Source: Dirofilaria immitis (Eukaryota; Nematoda; Chromadorea; Rhabditida; Onchocercidae). From it: a DNA stretch of 64,000 bases. Under the pieces are notes generated by a model. That model did not search any database, was not told the DNA's origin, and saw nothing but the letters and a program-made list of their open reading frames with translations. The stretch is taken from contig JAKNDB010000064.1 of NCBI GenBank assembly GCA_024305405.1, forward strand, positions 620,001 to 684,000, given 5' to 3'. A program made the position numbers and the translations under genes. Positions 24,612 to 37,300 of this stretch are shown one piece after another; within the stretch, counting starts at the first letter, position 1; each line of letters begins with the position of its first letter.

Positions 24612-27600
24612 CCTTTTTATCAATTTCTTCTCTTCGTTTAACTTTTATCCCTTTTCCAATTTATTATCATCATCTATTCAACAATTTAAATATCTATAAT
24701 TTACAACTAATAAAAGATTGAAAAATTGACTATTTGAAAAGAATGATAATCGAAATAGAGAGTATCTGATAACAACAATATCCATTTGATTGATAATCAT
24801 TATTAGGTAAGCAACAATAGGTAAAAAAAATGAATAAGATATGATCATGCTGATAATTATTTTTAACATAAAATAGTTATGATAATTCTTCATTAAATTA
24901 TTATTCCATTTTGTAATGGGAATAAATAGAATTAGAAAATGAGGCTGAGAATCGAAATTCGAATTGAGATTTAAATAAGAGATAAGAAAAGGAAGAAGAT
25001 ATGAATGAAATGAATTCAAAATATTAAACGATTTCTTATTGAAATAAATTTTTCATAAATTTGATTTTAATTTTGCTAAAATCAAAGATCAACATTATTA
25101 TAATATCAATTTCTAATTTATCAACTTAAAAATTCATATTCAATTGTTACAGATATCAATGAATTAATTTTATTCAAAATTATCACTTTATGATTATCGG
25201 AAATTCTTTGCAACAGATGAATTCTTAAACATAACCATAGTTTATCATTTATATTTGTGACATATAGCGTTTGCTTTTTAAATATCCATCATGTAATTAG
25301 GTCAACCTATGAAATTCTTATGATATAGGATTCGTCTAAAATTTTGTTAATATAAATTCAATCGTTTTGATGGGTAATAATTATGGGAAAATAGGAAACA
25401 AGGATCAAAGTGATGCTGTTGCTATCTTTCGTATCCTATCAAATATGATGATAACAGGTAGGCAGATACAGCAAAGGGTGCAAAGCCTATACAATGTTTT
25501 AACATTGACCGATTGACCTTGTTTTGATTATCTTCAACGAGGAGGAATGTTATTAAAATTTTAGCGCCTTGTTCCTTTTTCTCCATTAAAACTATGGGAT
25601 GACTTCTCCAGACGTGACACCACTACTAACAGTTATGTTGAACTTTTCGGGACAACAACTGATATAGTTTTAGGATGATATGGATATAATCATACTAATG
25701 ATGATGATAACAATGATATGACCATGAATAGAGGGGAAGCAATATTTTCAAACCTTAATATCAGTTTATCATCTCTAGTAAAACTTAGTTTATTAATTAT
25801 ACTTGAATAAACGAAAGAAATGATTAAATTTTATCACTCTTTTTATCTGCAAAAAGATGATATCAATTAAATGGAAAAATATTTCATTTTAAATAAATGA
25901 AATATTTCAACAATAGAAATTGCTATTTCTTATATGACGAGAATAAAGCATTTTTATTTTTATTTCTTTTTCATTGAAATGAAATCAATATCCGAAATTA
26001 AATTACGTATCGAATATCAAATTGGTTATCATTAGATATATTTCGTTGAATATCAAATGAAATTAATAACTATTCTGAAATTAATTATTTTTTAAAATAT
26101 GATAACGAATTTATCAATCACGTTGATGTAATTTGATGCAACGATAATATTAATTTAAATGATTTATTATGATATTGAAAAATTACGAATAATTAATTAA
26201 TTTTTGAATTCTCGCTTTCCATAGAAGTAATTTTATTGATTTTTGCTTAAAATACTTAAAATTTAAAATTACTAATCCATGATTGTTTACACACATATAT
26301 ACATATATATATAAAGAAGATAAAGGTAATATATCATTATTCAGATATCTTTTTATTCAGTTTAATCAAACATCTTTCTTGCAATTTGTAAAATTCAATA
26401 AATTTTAGCTATTTATATCAAAAAATCTAAAGTTCTAGTCATTTCTTTCTCTTTTATTTATTTATTTTTTTGTTCAAAAATTTATTTTAAAAAAAAATTG
26501 ATATTTTATTATTACGAAATAATTTTATACATAAATATAAAGTAATTTTTATTTTTAATTATTTCTAATTTTTTAATTATTTTTCTAATTACTTTTCTAA
26601 TTATTAAATATAAGTATTATTAATCATTTTTTAATTATTAAATATAAGTATTATTAATTATTAAATATAAGTATTATTAATCATTTTTTTAATTATTAAA
26701 TATAAGTATTATTAATTATTAAATATAAGTACTATTAATCATTTTTTAATTATTAAATATAAGTATTATTAATTATCAAATATAAGTATTATTAATTATT
26801 AAATATAAGTATTATTAATTATTAAATATAAGTATTATTAATTATTAAGTATAAGTGTTATTAATCATTTTTTAATTATTAAATATAAGTATTATTAATT
26901 ATTAAATATAAGTATTATTAATTATCAAATATAAGTATTATTAATTATTAAATATAAGTATTATTAATCATTTTTTAATTATTAAATATAAGTATTATTA
27001 ATTATTAAATATAAGTATTATTAATCATTTTTTTAATTATTTAATTATTTTCTTTTTTTTGAATTTAAAATTAATTCTAATAATGAAATTTTTTATTATA
27101 AAACTTTCTATCTATAATATTCATTTATTATTTAGGTTAAATTTTAGAAAAGAAAGGAATTTTTTTTTTTCAGTATATCTATTAAAAGCTTGAAAATGAT
27201 ATTATTTGATTTAAAAATAAAAATAAATAAAAAAAGAGAGGAAAAAAAAAAAAAAAAAACAAAATTATCATACCGTTTAGTTAATGAAGCATGTGCGCGC
27301 ATACGAAATAAAATGACGTTTTTGGTTAATATATATCTTACCTGTTCTTCTTCAATCATATATCTTCTAATTCTATCTTATTTTGCTCCTTCCCTCTAGA
27401 AACTGGTAATTTTGTTATTGATACTTCCGCCTATCGTTTAATTTGAGAATTTTCATTTTTCTCGAATTTCTTTCTTAAAATGGAAAAAAAAAAAAAAAAA
27501 CAATTCATGCATTATGCGTATACAATTTTTTTTTTGTTTTTTAAGATAGAATATTTTAGAAATATCGCTATTATTTGCGATTTAATTTTTACGAATTTTC

Positions 27601-30600
27601 ATCATCGATCCTTTCGTATCGTTTTTTTTTGTCTCTTTTCATCCAAAATATCCCATTCGTAATTCAATTCATTTATTCTCATCATTAAATTTCCTCAAAA
27701 AAAAAACGAGAAAATTCCTCAAATTATTATCATCATTATCATCATCATCATCATTTTCATATTTTGAATTGATCAAATTGTTTCTCATTTAAATTGCTAT
27801 TTCTCATTTATATATGTGTTCCGGATCTTTCGTAAAAATTTTATTTCAATCCTATATCGTACAAACTGGTACATATTTATTATGAATAAACAGGCAAAAC
27901 AATAATACATATTTAATTAGCAGAATAATTAATTATATAAATTCTGGAATATTTTTATATCCCGTTGAAAATTTTTTAAATATCATTTCAAGTATTAAAT
28001 GATATTAGATTCTTTAATTAAATAATATTTCTTGGATAGTTATCAATTTGTGAAATTTGAGATAAAGGAAAAATGAAAGAGCAATTGATAATATGTCAAA
28101 TTCAATTTCCAATTTTTTTTTATTTAAATTAGAATAATTAAATTAATCAGTACTTTCATATCAATTTAATGAAGCAGGTATCAGTCAGCCAATATTTAGC
28201 ATATTCTTAGTACTCAATTACTATTTGACAATATTCGATTTATGGCCCAAATTAAAGTAATTAAATTTTTTACATCAATTCTAATCTAATTTATTCTTAA
28301 AAAGAAATTTCTAAATATCTTTATGAAGAATTATAGCCAATACTTTGCTAGCCATGAATTTTTGCCTTATAAAGCCAAGCTTTATTGGTATTATTGGTGT
28401 TAATGAAAAATAATGCATGCTTCATTTATAATAATAAATCAAAATATCTGGCAAAAAAGTTAATATCAAAAAAAAAAAAAAAGAAAAATCAATTTCATCA
28501 ATTAGCTGATATTTTTTTAAAAATATGAACGAAATAAATTAGTTGAAATTTCCTTTCATCTTATCCCTCTTATCAATTTAAAAATATCAACATTAGGAAA
28601 AAGTTTTTTTTTTTTTTTTTTTTTAAAGAAAAAGAAGTTGGAAGGCAAATAAGGAAGTTTTATTTTTAATTTATTAGATATGAAAAGTTTTTTCCTTTTC
28701 TTTTTTTCCCTCTTACATATTGCATATTGCTCCACTTTCATCTAGAGCAATGGCGGAAATTATAGTTTAATTTTGATGGGCCTACTTTTAATTATCATTG
28801 CTGAAATTATTATTTCTTATCGTAAATGGAGGAAAAAAAATTTTTAAATTTTAAACTTCAACTTTTGCATTTTTGGGATATGTGTAATTTTAGAATTATT
28901 GCTATTTAAACATTTTTCATCAAAAAAATGCAACAGAGAATAAAAATATGATGAAAAAGGTTAAAGTTTAAATTAAGCTTTTGGTAAATTAGTAAAACAA
29001 ATTAAGCTAAAACATATAACAAAATTTCATATGAGGATATTTTTTTGTATTCATCATATTTCGATATGCGTCTGAAGTAGTAGTGAAATAAGTCAAAGGT
29101 CAAAAACGAAAATAGAGACTTCCAAATTTAATTAATTATTTTGCTTACATTCCGTGATTTTACTGTATTCTCAGTAAGTTGATAACTATATATCTATTCA
29201 TGTATTAGACAAGGTGACAATTATGTGATAAAAAGATGATATAGATAAGAAATGACTTAAATACAAATTACATAAAATATATCCTCAACTTTCTCTCTCT
29301 CTCTCTCTCTCTATCTTTTACCTCTACTCTTTCTCTCGTTTATCTAAGTAAGCAAAAGTTTGTTGGGTAATTTTTATCTCATTAAAATATTTAAAAATTT
29401 AATTTGAATTTATCACCTACGGAAATGCATCTTTTGATATCTCATGTAATAAAAACTTCCTCTTATAGATGCTCGAATTTTATCACCATGGTTATCAACA
29501 GCACTTTTTATCATCCAACAGCAACAGTAGCAACTGCTACAAATTGGTCTCATGCTAATTTAACATCAAATGATTTCAATGATTGTATTAAAAATGGATC
29601 AACTCCAGGTGTTGCGACATTAGCGCCTCAACCATCGACACATTTATATCATTCGACATTACAGGATGTATTATGTAATAATATGCATGGAACAATTCCG
29701 CCACATTCTGGTATCCTTTTTTCTCTTCATGATAATTTATGAATTATTTTATGTTTGAAAGTGATAAGAGAATTTTTTATTTTATTCATTTTCCTCAATG
29801 TTATCTGATATTATCTATGCCTTTCATTGTTCATTTTTGTATATTCATACATTTCAATCACTATAATTGATAATCATTTTTGATCATTATATCGATTGAT
29901 TTGTATTTTAGATACATCATCAACAGTATCAATTCCTAGTCCATTTTTTTATTCAACATATCCATCACAGCCAACACGAATGTTTATGGGTCGTCGATAT
30001 AGTGAGCCTACATTATTAATGCCTCATCATCATTCTGGTACTGGAAGACGAAAGAGTCGTGAAGGTTACATTTTTAATTTTAAAATTTATTCCTCATCTT
30101 AAAAAAAATTTTTCCACCACTCTCGATATCAATTGATCTAATCATTACTCGAAAGAAATTGAAGTTTACAATTTGTAAACAACCTAATTGCATTCATCAA
30201 TACAGGATTAATATGATAATTGATAAGAAATGTGATAGATATAAGCTTCCATGAAAATTATCTCTTTCAGGACAGGTAAATTATTTGTGGGAATTTTTGT
30301 TGCATTTGTTACAAAGTAAGGAATATTCGCCGAAATATATCAAATGGTTGGATCATAGTAAAGGAATTTTTAAATTGGTCGATTCAAAAGCTGTTTCACG
30401 TCTTTGGGGTTTGCATAAGAATAAACCGGGAATGAATTATGAAACAATGGGTCGAGCACTCAGGTAGAAATCGGATTCCTTTTTGTATCATCATACTTAC
30501 TTACCTGAGCCGGATAATAGTAATACAATAAGATTTAAATATTTCAAGAATCATGAATATTGCTAACTCCAATATATCAAAATGGAAGAATGATACTAAC

Positions 30601-31344
30601 ATGGATAATGATTTTACTGTGTAAATTTTATCACAATTTTCTACTAATCCTATTATAACTTCATAACAAATTGATTAAATAAATTAAATCTCAAATTTGA
30701 ATGAATAAATAAAAACAAATTAAACATCATTACTTTTAAGATATTATTATCAACGTGGAATATTGCAAAAGTGGACGGTCAACGACTTGTTTATCAATTT
30801 ATGGATGTACCTAAAGAGGTAAGATATAATCTTTCATTTTTATTTTCATTTCATTTCATTTTTAATTCCTATCATTTAATATTTAGTTAGTCGAATTTTA
30901 ACATAGCTTACTTTCTTATCGAGAAAAGATAGTAAGTAATTGAAGAGAAATTTAAATTTCTTTATCAATTATCTGACTTTTAAATATATTTGCAGATTTT
31001 ATTTTAATTTTTATTTTTCGCAATATTGAGCAATTGCAATCAAACGAAGATATATTCTAATTTAAAATTAAATAAATTCTCGAAATCCCGAAATTCTTTA
31101 TTAACTATTGAATTTAAATGATTACTAGCCAAATATCAATTAATTTTTTTCTCAAAATTATTTCAATTTTAAAAAATTTGAGGAAATCTACGATGATCAA
31201 CAACAACGTATCATGATAAATGGCAATGATAATTGTTGCAGTAGTAGAAAAGGATTGAAGAAGGAAAGCAATTGTTTAAATTTCAACGAATTAAAAGTAT
31301 CAGCGATAATGTATCGCAGAAATGAGCAATATCACAACCAATGA
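20598..31344 (+). CDS. ETS-domain transcription factor, ELF/E74 class, about 640 aa
   Basis: A nuclear DNA-binding protein recognising GGAA cores. Exons: 20598-21126, 21232-21344, 21502-21630, 22632-22953, 29469-29710, 29912-30064, 30271-30463, 30741-30818 and 31183-31344. The ETS domain is near the C-terminus: [20 protein letters not shown], then [39 protein letters not shown] and DGQRLVYQF. The GRALRYYYQ helix carries the two base-contacting arginines, and the wording is closest to ELF1/ELF2/Drosophila E74. The N-terminal half is low complexity: a CAA-encoded Asn tract (about 20970-21070), RKR-type basic patches such as KRRGRKRN, and a TCA-encoded Ser tract. Two frame problems occur: one base is missing in the A run at 30767-30770 inside the ETS domain, and exon 22953/29469 phases differ by one. 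The 6.5-kb intron may hide a further exon. I do not assign a C. elegans orthologue. Confidence 0.92.
21862..22190. repeat. Minisatellite, about 40-bp unit, roughly 8 copies, in an ETS intron
   Basis: The unit contains TTCTTGGAATAGA followed by CTTAAAATTCTATTCATT and recurs with small changes, including one copy with a short extra segment (TACCTTGATATC). It lies in the intron between exons ending at 21630 and starting at 22632. Confidence 0.9.
22651..22720 (+). repeat. TCA/TCG triplet run coding polyserine in the ETS gene
   Basis: Nearly uninterrupted TCA with occasional TCG and GCA codons; in the coding frame it gives a serine tract with two alanines. In-frame triplet runs like this vary in length without destroying the protein. 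Confidence 0.85.
26578..27045. repeat. Composite minisatellite with 23- and 34-bp units
   Basis: The core AAATATAAGTATTATTAAT is repeated about 15 times, followed either by TATT (23-bp unit) or by CATTTTTTAATTATT (34-bp unit). The two unit types alternate irregularly, which suggests unequal exchange between two starting variants. Confidence 0.9.
29292..29312. repeat. CT microsatellite in ETS intron
   Basis: A short pure CT dinucleotide run upstream of the exon at 29469. It may extend the polypyrimidine character of the intron but lies too far from the acceptor to be its tract. Confidence 0.8.
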
Positions 31345-32817
31345 TGCTAGTATTGATAGTATTAATGATAATAGTGATAATTTTCCTCGATTGAAACAAC
31401 TTTTTCTTTCAACTTTCCAATGTTTTAACTCTTCACTTTAATTTATTCATTAATTTGATTTTATAAATGCTATCAAATCATTAAAGTTGAAATTGAAATT
31501 GTCGCATATAACAATTAATCAATTGGCAATTGTTCATTTCATGTCGAAATTAAATTTAAATCGTATAAAAAAACTTTTTGATATTGATAAATAAGGCAAT
31601 AATAAGTTCTTCGATATAATTTAAGCGCTAAATTTTAAATTATCCAAATAATTTCTTATCAACGAATTAGCTCCTTATCAGTAGCGAATGGCTTTTATTA
31701 ACATTTATTTAAAAGCTAAATTAATTTAAATATTTTAAATGCAAACGATGACGATGATTTCATTTTTTCAATTTTTAATTAATCTAATTTTATTGAATTG
31801 ATTAACTGAGAAATTAGCTAGTACTATTTACTAATATAATTAAATTCAATTGTATGCATATAATTAAATAATTAAATTCAATTGTATGCATTTCAAATCT
31901 TTTATTGCTCTCTTCATTTTGTTCAATTTTATTTATTTGATATGTTAGTAAAAATAAATTATTTATTAATTTCTTGTTTTAAAATAAAATTTTTTAACAA
32001 TTATAATCGATAAGTTTATTTCTGATTATTTGACTTAATTTTTCTTCCAAAAAATTTTCTATACAAATCAAAAATGAATTAATAATTTAAAGGAAAAATT
32101 TTTGAACTTCTTCGATCGAACAATATGATTAAAATGATAATGTTATGATTGATTGATTCATGGAAAGTTGAAAAAAGTTTCCATTTTTTATTCGATACAA
32201 AATTATGATTGAGCGATAAAAACGAAAGAAAAAAATAAGAAAAGAAAGATTCAGCTTAGTTTAGATTCAGATTCTTATTGATAATTTATAAAATAAATAT
32301 CACAGATATCATTTATTATTGCGAAATTTCTACTTCAAATAATTTCTACGATATGTCAAATATTTCTCAATTGCTTCCTCTAAAATCTTTGTTGATTTAA
32401 TTAAAACATTATTATGAATTGTATCATACAACGATTTATTTTATATGACGAAATAGATGATGATCTATTTCAAAGAGTATTACTGTTCAAATATCATTCA
32501 TTTCTTTTTTAAGCCATTTTTCATTTATTCAAAAATTTCAACTTATTGCTTTAAATTGATCCGATCAATTCTTATTTCCTTTCTATGATCTTTTTCAGAA
32601 AATATTCACTATTCATATTTTCAACGATAGCGCATCATCATACAACGATAATACCAATAAGCGGATTATATCTGCTTATGGCTATCTGATCTTTTCACAT
32701 TCGGATGAAGATACACTGAAGTTTAATTTCCTTCAATTCTGTTCTTTCTTGATCATCTTCTATCATTTTTAAATCTTTCGTTATTTACTTAAATGATATG
32801 GAAAAAATGAACTACAA

Positions 32818-33417
32818 TATTCGAACACTTTTGTAAATCATTTCGTTACAAATCCATTTAAACTTCATTTCCAATCTTCGAATACTTCTGTAAATCATTT
32901 CGTTACAAATCTATTTAAACTTCATTTCCAATCTTCGAATACTTCTGTAAATCATTTCGTTACAAATCTATTTAAACTTCATTTCCAATCTTCGAATACT
33001 TCTGTAAATCATTTCGTTACAAATCTATTTAAACTTCATTTCCAATCTTCGAATACTTCTGTAAATCATTTCGTTACAAATCTATTTAAACTTCATTTCC
33101 AATCTTCGAATACTTCTGTAAATCATTTCGTTACAAATCTATTTAAACTTCATTTCCAATCTTCGAATACTTCTGTAAATCATTTCGTTACAAATCTATT
33201 TAAACTTCATTTCCAATCTTCGAATACTTCTGTAAATCATTTCGTTACAAATCTATTTAAACTTCATTTCCAATCTTCGAATACTTCTGTAAATCATTTC
33301 GTTACAAATCTATTTAAACTTCATTTCCAATCTTCGAATACTTCTGTAAATCATTTCGTTACAAATCTATTTAAACTTCATTTCCAATCTTCGAATACTT
33401 CTGTAAACCATTTCAGA
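32818..33417. repeat. 57-bp minisatellite, about 10 nearly identical copies
   Basis: The unit contains CTTCTGTAAATCATTTCG and TTACAAATCTATTTAAACTT. Inner copies look identical by eye, while the first copy (CACTTTTGTAAATC, CCATTT) and the last (AACCATTTCAGAATA) diverge. That is the expected result of recent expansion with decayed edges. It lies between two convergent gene ends. Confidence 0.95.
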
Positions 33418-34178
33418 ATATTATTTAAATTTAACCTTCATTTCATTGGGAAAAGAGTATTCAGTTAATTTATAGGTAAATATGCTCATTTAATTCTCTT
33501 CAATGATAACTATAGTAATATAAAATTTGGTGTAAATCGCTATATGAATAAAAATTTCTAATGAAATTATTTCGAATTTTATATTTTCTTTTATTTAAAT
33601 TCAATGAAATTTCAATATGTTATCAATTTAGCCAAGAAATTTTAGAAATATTAAAGAAACAATTTATATTTGCCGATTATCAATTTCCACGAATACTAAA
33701 TAAACAATTTATATTTGCTGATTATCGATTTCGCGAATAAAAAAATCTCGATAGCTTTTGCTGATGTAGTAGTTTCTTTTCATGAATTCATATAAACAGA
33801 AAATGATAGGATGATTTTATTACGGTTATTCAATCTAACGAATAACTTCACTTTAGTCAATTTCGTAATAAAATTTTTTTTTTTTTTAGATAACTTTAGA
33901 TAAGAGATAGTCAAGAATATTTGATCATTTCTATTGAAAATATTATCGATGATTAAATTATCATGTAGCTTCATTCTAAAATTTATTTTCAAGAATTTAT
34001 TTTAAATTAATATAAAATCATTTCTCATAAAATTTAAGATAATAATCGATTGTTTCTTTTTTTATCAATTAACAAAATTTTTTTTAATTTATTTGAACAA
34101 AAATATTAACATAGTAATTAATTAATTAATCAATGAATTAATTAATTATTTCATTAATTAAATTAATCAATTCAGTAT

Positions 34179-34186
<8 letters not shown>

Positions 34187-34240
<54 letters not shown>
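34187..34240. repeat. ATT trinucleotide microsatellite
   Basis: An uninterrupted ATT run about 75 bases beyond the NHL-1-like stop codon, probably in or near its 3' UTR. Confidence 0.9.
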
Positions 34241-34243
<3 letters not shown>

Positions 34244-34314
34244 AATAATATTATTTAGAAAATTTCGAAATGATAAGAAAAAAAAGTAAGAATAAAAAAC
34301 AAAAATATAAATGA

Positions 34315-37300
34315 CTAGAACAATTGTATACGATGATTTTCACGATCAGAAACAACAATTGTAGTATCAATGAGTGCGATCGCTTCAACACCTTTAAGTT
34401 GTCCCGGTCCATTACCCCATGTACCAAAACTATGCATATAACGTCCATTCGGATAGAAAATTTGTACACGATTATTACCACTATCAGCTACGATGATAAA
34501 ACCCTGAAAATTATCTTATCAAATTTATTCATTCATTTTCATTATAATTCTGTGAAGTAAATTTTAAACATTTCAATCATCTCAATCATCTGAATTATTC
34601 AAATTCAAAAATATATAAAAAATATTGAGGAGCAGAGAAATTTTTTTTTTTTTTTTTTTTGCAACGACAACATTAGTAAGAATAATAGGAAAGAAACGGA
34701 AGACAGAAAAGACTTGTCGATTTTTCAGCATCATTGTTCGAATAAATAAATATATAGATGATTCCCTCCTCTCCCGAGATAAGCCAAATAAATAGATAGA
34801 CGGGAAGTAATGGTGGAATGTCATTATTTGTTTATTTTTAAATTCATAAATTCAAATTTAAAAGAAAAAAAAAACAAAATGATAAAAGTTAAGATATTAT
34901 CTTACAAAGAGAGTAATGAAGATGATATATTTTCATAAAGTTCTTAAATATACAAATATGATCTAATTTTTTGTTTTATTTTGTTTTTTTTGTTTTTCTT
35001 TTTTTTTTTCACGAATAAAATTAAATTAGAAGGTTGAGGGACGAAGGAGGTTTCCGAAATATATGGAGGTTGTGTGAGAGGTTTTGGGCACAAAACCTGG
35101 TCATCAACGGCGATCCCACGTGGGAATTTCATCTGGCCGTTTTGGTATCCTTCTGAACCAAATTGAAAAATTGGATTGCCATTGTGATCAAAGATGCAAA
35201 CTCGATGATTCGAACTGTCTGTTACATAAATATTTTGAGTTCGTTTATGAACCGCAATGAATTGTGGATGGTGAAATTGGCCAATTCCGGGCCCATTGTA
35301 CCAAATTTGCCAGCAAATTGTCCCTTGCTATCGAACATTTGGACACGATGATTGTCCTGAATTGCTTTTTCCTCGTCAGTTGCACTTTTGCTGATGTTAT
35401 CAGCTTAAATTTGGAATTCTTCCTTCAAGCTTAGAATCACCTCTTTTTTTTTTAAATTTGCTCTTAGCAAATTTTCAGGATTCCGAAAGAATTGTCCTAA
35501 ATTCAATTATTCTTACCTACTGAGTAAAAAATCAATAATTTTCATACTGAATGCAATTCTCAATTAATAATCTCAGCCTAATATTTAATCAAAACTTTAT
35601 GATTCATAAGATCATCTTTGGCACGAAAGTTTGACCGGACGATCCTGGAAACTATTAGGTAACAAAGATGTAGCTTAGTACTTATTAGATAATTTTATCA
35701 TTGCTTGTTGTCAGGTACCCTACGTACCTTATCCACAACATAGATCATTCCCATATCATCCACGGCTACGCCCCACGGATTGTTGAAACGACCATTAGAT
35801 GGACCATGTCCGCCAAATTTTCTCATACAATGCCCATTTTGATCAAAAATCATAATTCGATGATTATAACGATCGGAAACAATCAAATGTTTGTATCGAC
35901 TATAGCATACACCAGCAGCACTGTCTAATTGTGCATCACCGCTACCGTATTTTCCGAACATTCGTAACAAACGTCCACCCGTGTTAAATATGCAAATACG
36001 ATGATTGCTGCTATCGCATACCGCAAATTCGTTACCGCCTAAGCTTGCAAGACCACGTGGCCAATTAAGCTCTCCTTCTTTACAACCTTTTTACCAAAGA
36101 CTAATTTTGGTTTTGCTTTTGATAAGTAATCAACAGTACAAATGAAACGTGGAGCTTGAAATAGACGACCATCATAGAAACTTTCACAATCCAAAGCAAT
36201 ACTGGATCGTTTACGGTAACGAGCTCGACGATCTTGACTTGTTAATGATGAACCAGCTACATCATTGGTATCGCTATCTTGACGCATCAATAAACCGTTA
36301 CCAGATAAACGATTGGAGCGTTCCAGAAGAAGTTGTTGAACTCGACTATTTGATGATGGTATCTGGCTAGTAATATTGGAATTAATATTGTTACTATTAC
36401 CATCAGTAGAAGGGAATGTTAGACTTGCCAGATTACTTTGTTGACCGTTTAAAGCAGTTAGCACGGAAATCAAATCGGGATTTGTTTTAGAGCGTTGATA
36501 ACGTTGCCGACGTCTCAATAACCAGGATGGCAATTGCTCACCTGGATAATGCATAATCGGTATTGGCAATGATGATCCTTCAGAATTTTCAGTTGACAAA
36601 AGTGTTTCTTGAGTAACTGACGAAAGAGGCATTGGATCGGAAGCATGTTGATGAATAAGTGATTCTTTAGCTTCAGAAGCACTACGACAAATGATTCGGA
36701 AACGATTGCTTGTCTGCTTTTGTTGTATTGGTTCATTTTCACATTCGCTTTCATCAGTTGAATTATCATCATGATTGCTACTATTAGCATTATTGTTATG
36801 ATTGGTATCATTCAATGATACCATTTGCTTCGATGATGCATTCTGAATTCGATTAGCACGACGCATTTCATGTGCTGTACGAATATTTTCAATTTTTTCA
36901 TTCAAACTTGCATCATCACTTGATATTTGTCGTGGTAATGGTGGTTTCTTTGTAAATTTCAATGTGGTAATCAAAGATTTTGGAGTGATAGTAGTAGTGG
37001 TGATATCGATATTGTTGTTATCTTGATGATTGTTTATTGATGTTGGTAAAGGTAATGGTATATGACTTTGATTAATAGATTGATGAGATTGTGATGATGT
37101 TGTTGATGCTAATGCATTATCAGTAGATGTTTCGGGTAATTGTTGTGATGGTTTTAAGTTATTTCTCGAATTTTGTAATAAAGATATGGTATTATCAGTA
37201 GTTTTTGTATTTGTTTGATTACTATCTGATTGTCTTATTTCAACTGTTGATTGATTTTTAGCTAGCATAATTGCCGCTGATTCTGCTGTAGATTGACCTT

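Larger units (their letters stand above)
22954..29468 (+). other. 6.5-kb intron of the ETS gene
   Basis: Very AT-rich. It contains a CT run (24579-24607), a minisatellite (about 26578-27045), several long A or T runs, and a more GC-rich block from about 25380 to 25740. Within that block, 25565-25679 follows a TTTTAG acceptor and is open in only one frame (reading [18 protein letters not shown] onwards). This could be an alternative exon of the ETS gene. The neighbouring exon phases do not match it directly, so it is not included in the gene model. Confidence 0.45.
31345..34314. other. Region between the convergent ETS and NHL-1-like genes
   Basis: About 3 kb holding the 3' ends of both genes. 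It is AT-rich without any supported coding sequence. The main content is the 57-bp minisatellite at 32818-33417 and the ATT microsatellite at 34187-34240. Confidence 0.55.

Noticed and set aside
32818..33417. Regular array considered as a CRISPR-like repeat
   Set aside because: The copies are contiguous with no unique spacers, and the genome is eukaryotic. It is a tandem minisatellite.
36086..36094. Programmed -1 ribosomal frameshifting at the T AAA AAG site in the NHL-1-like gene
   Set aside because: The site lacks the X XXY YYZ form needed for tandem slippage, the ETS and SRP9 sites do not fit either, and the same base-loss pattern occurs at splice junctions where frameshifting cannot apply.
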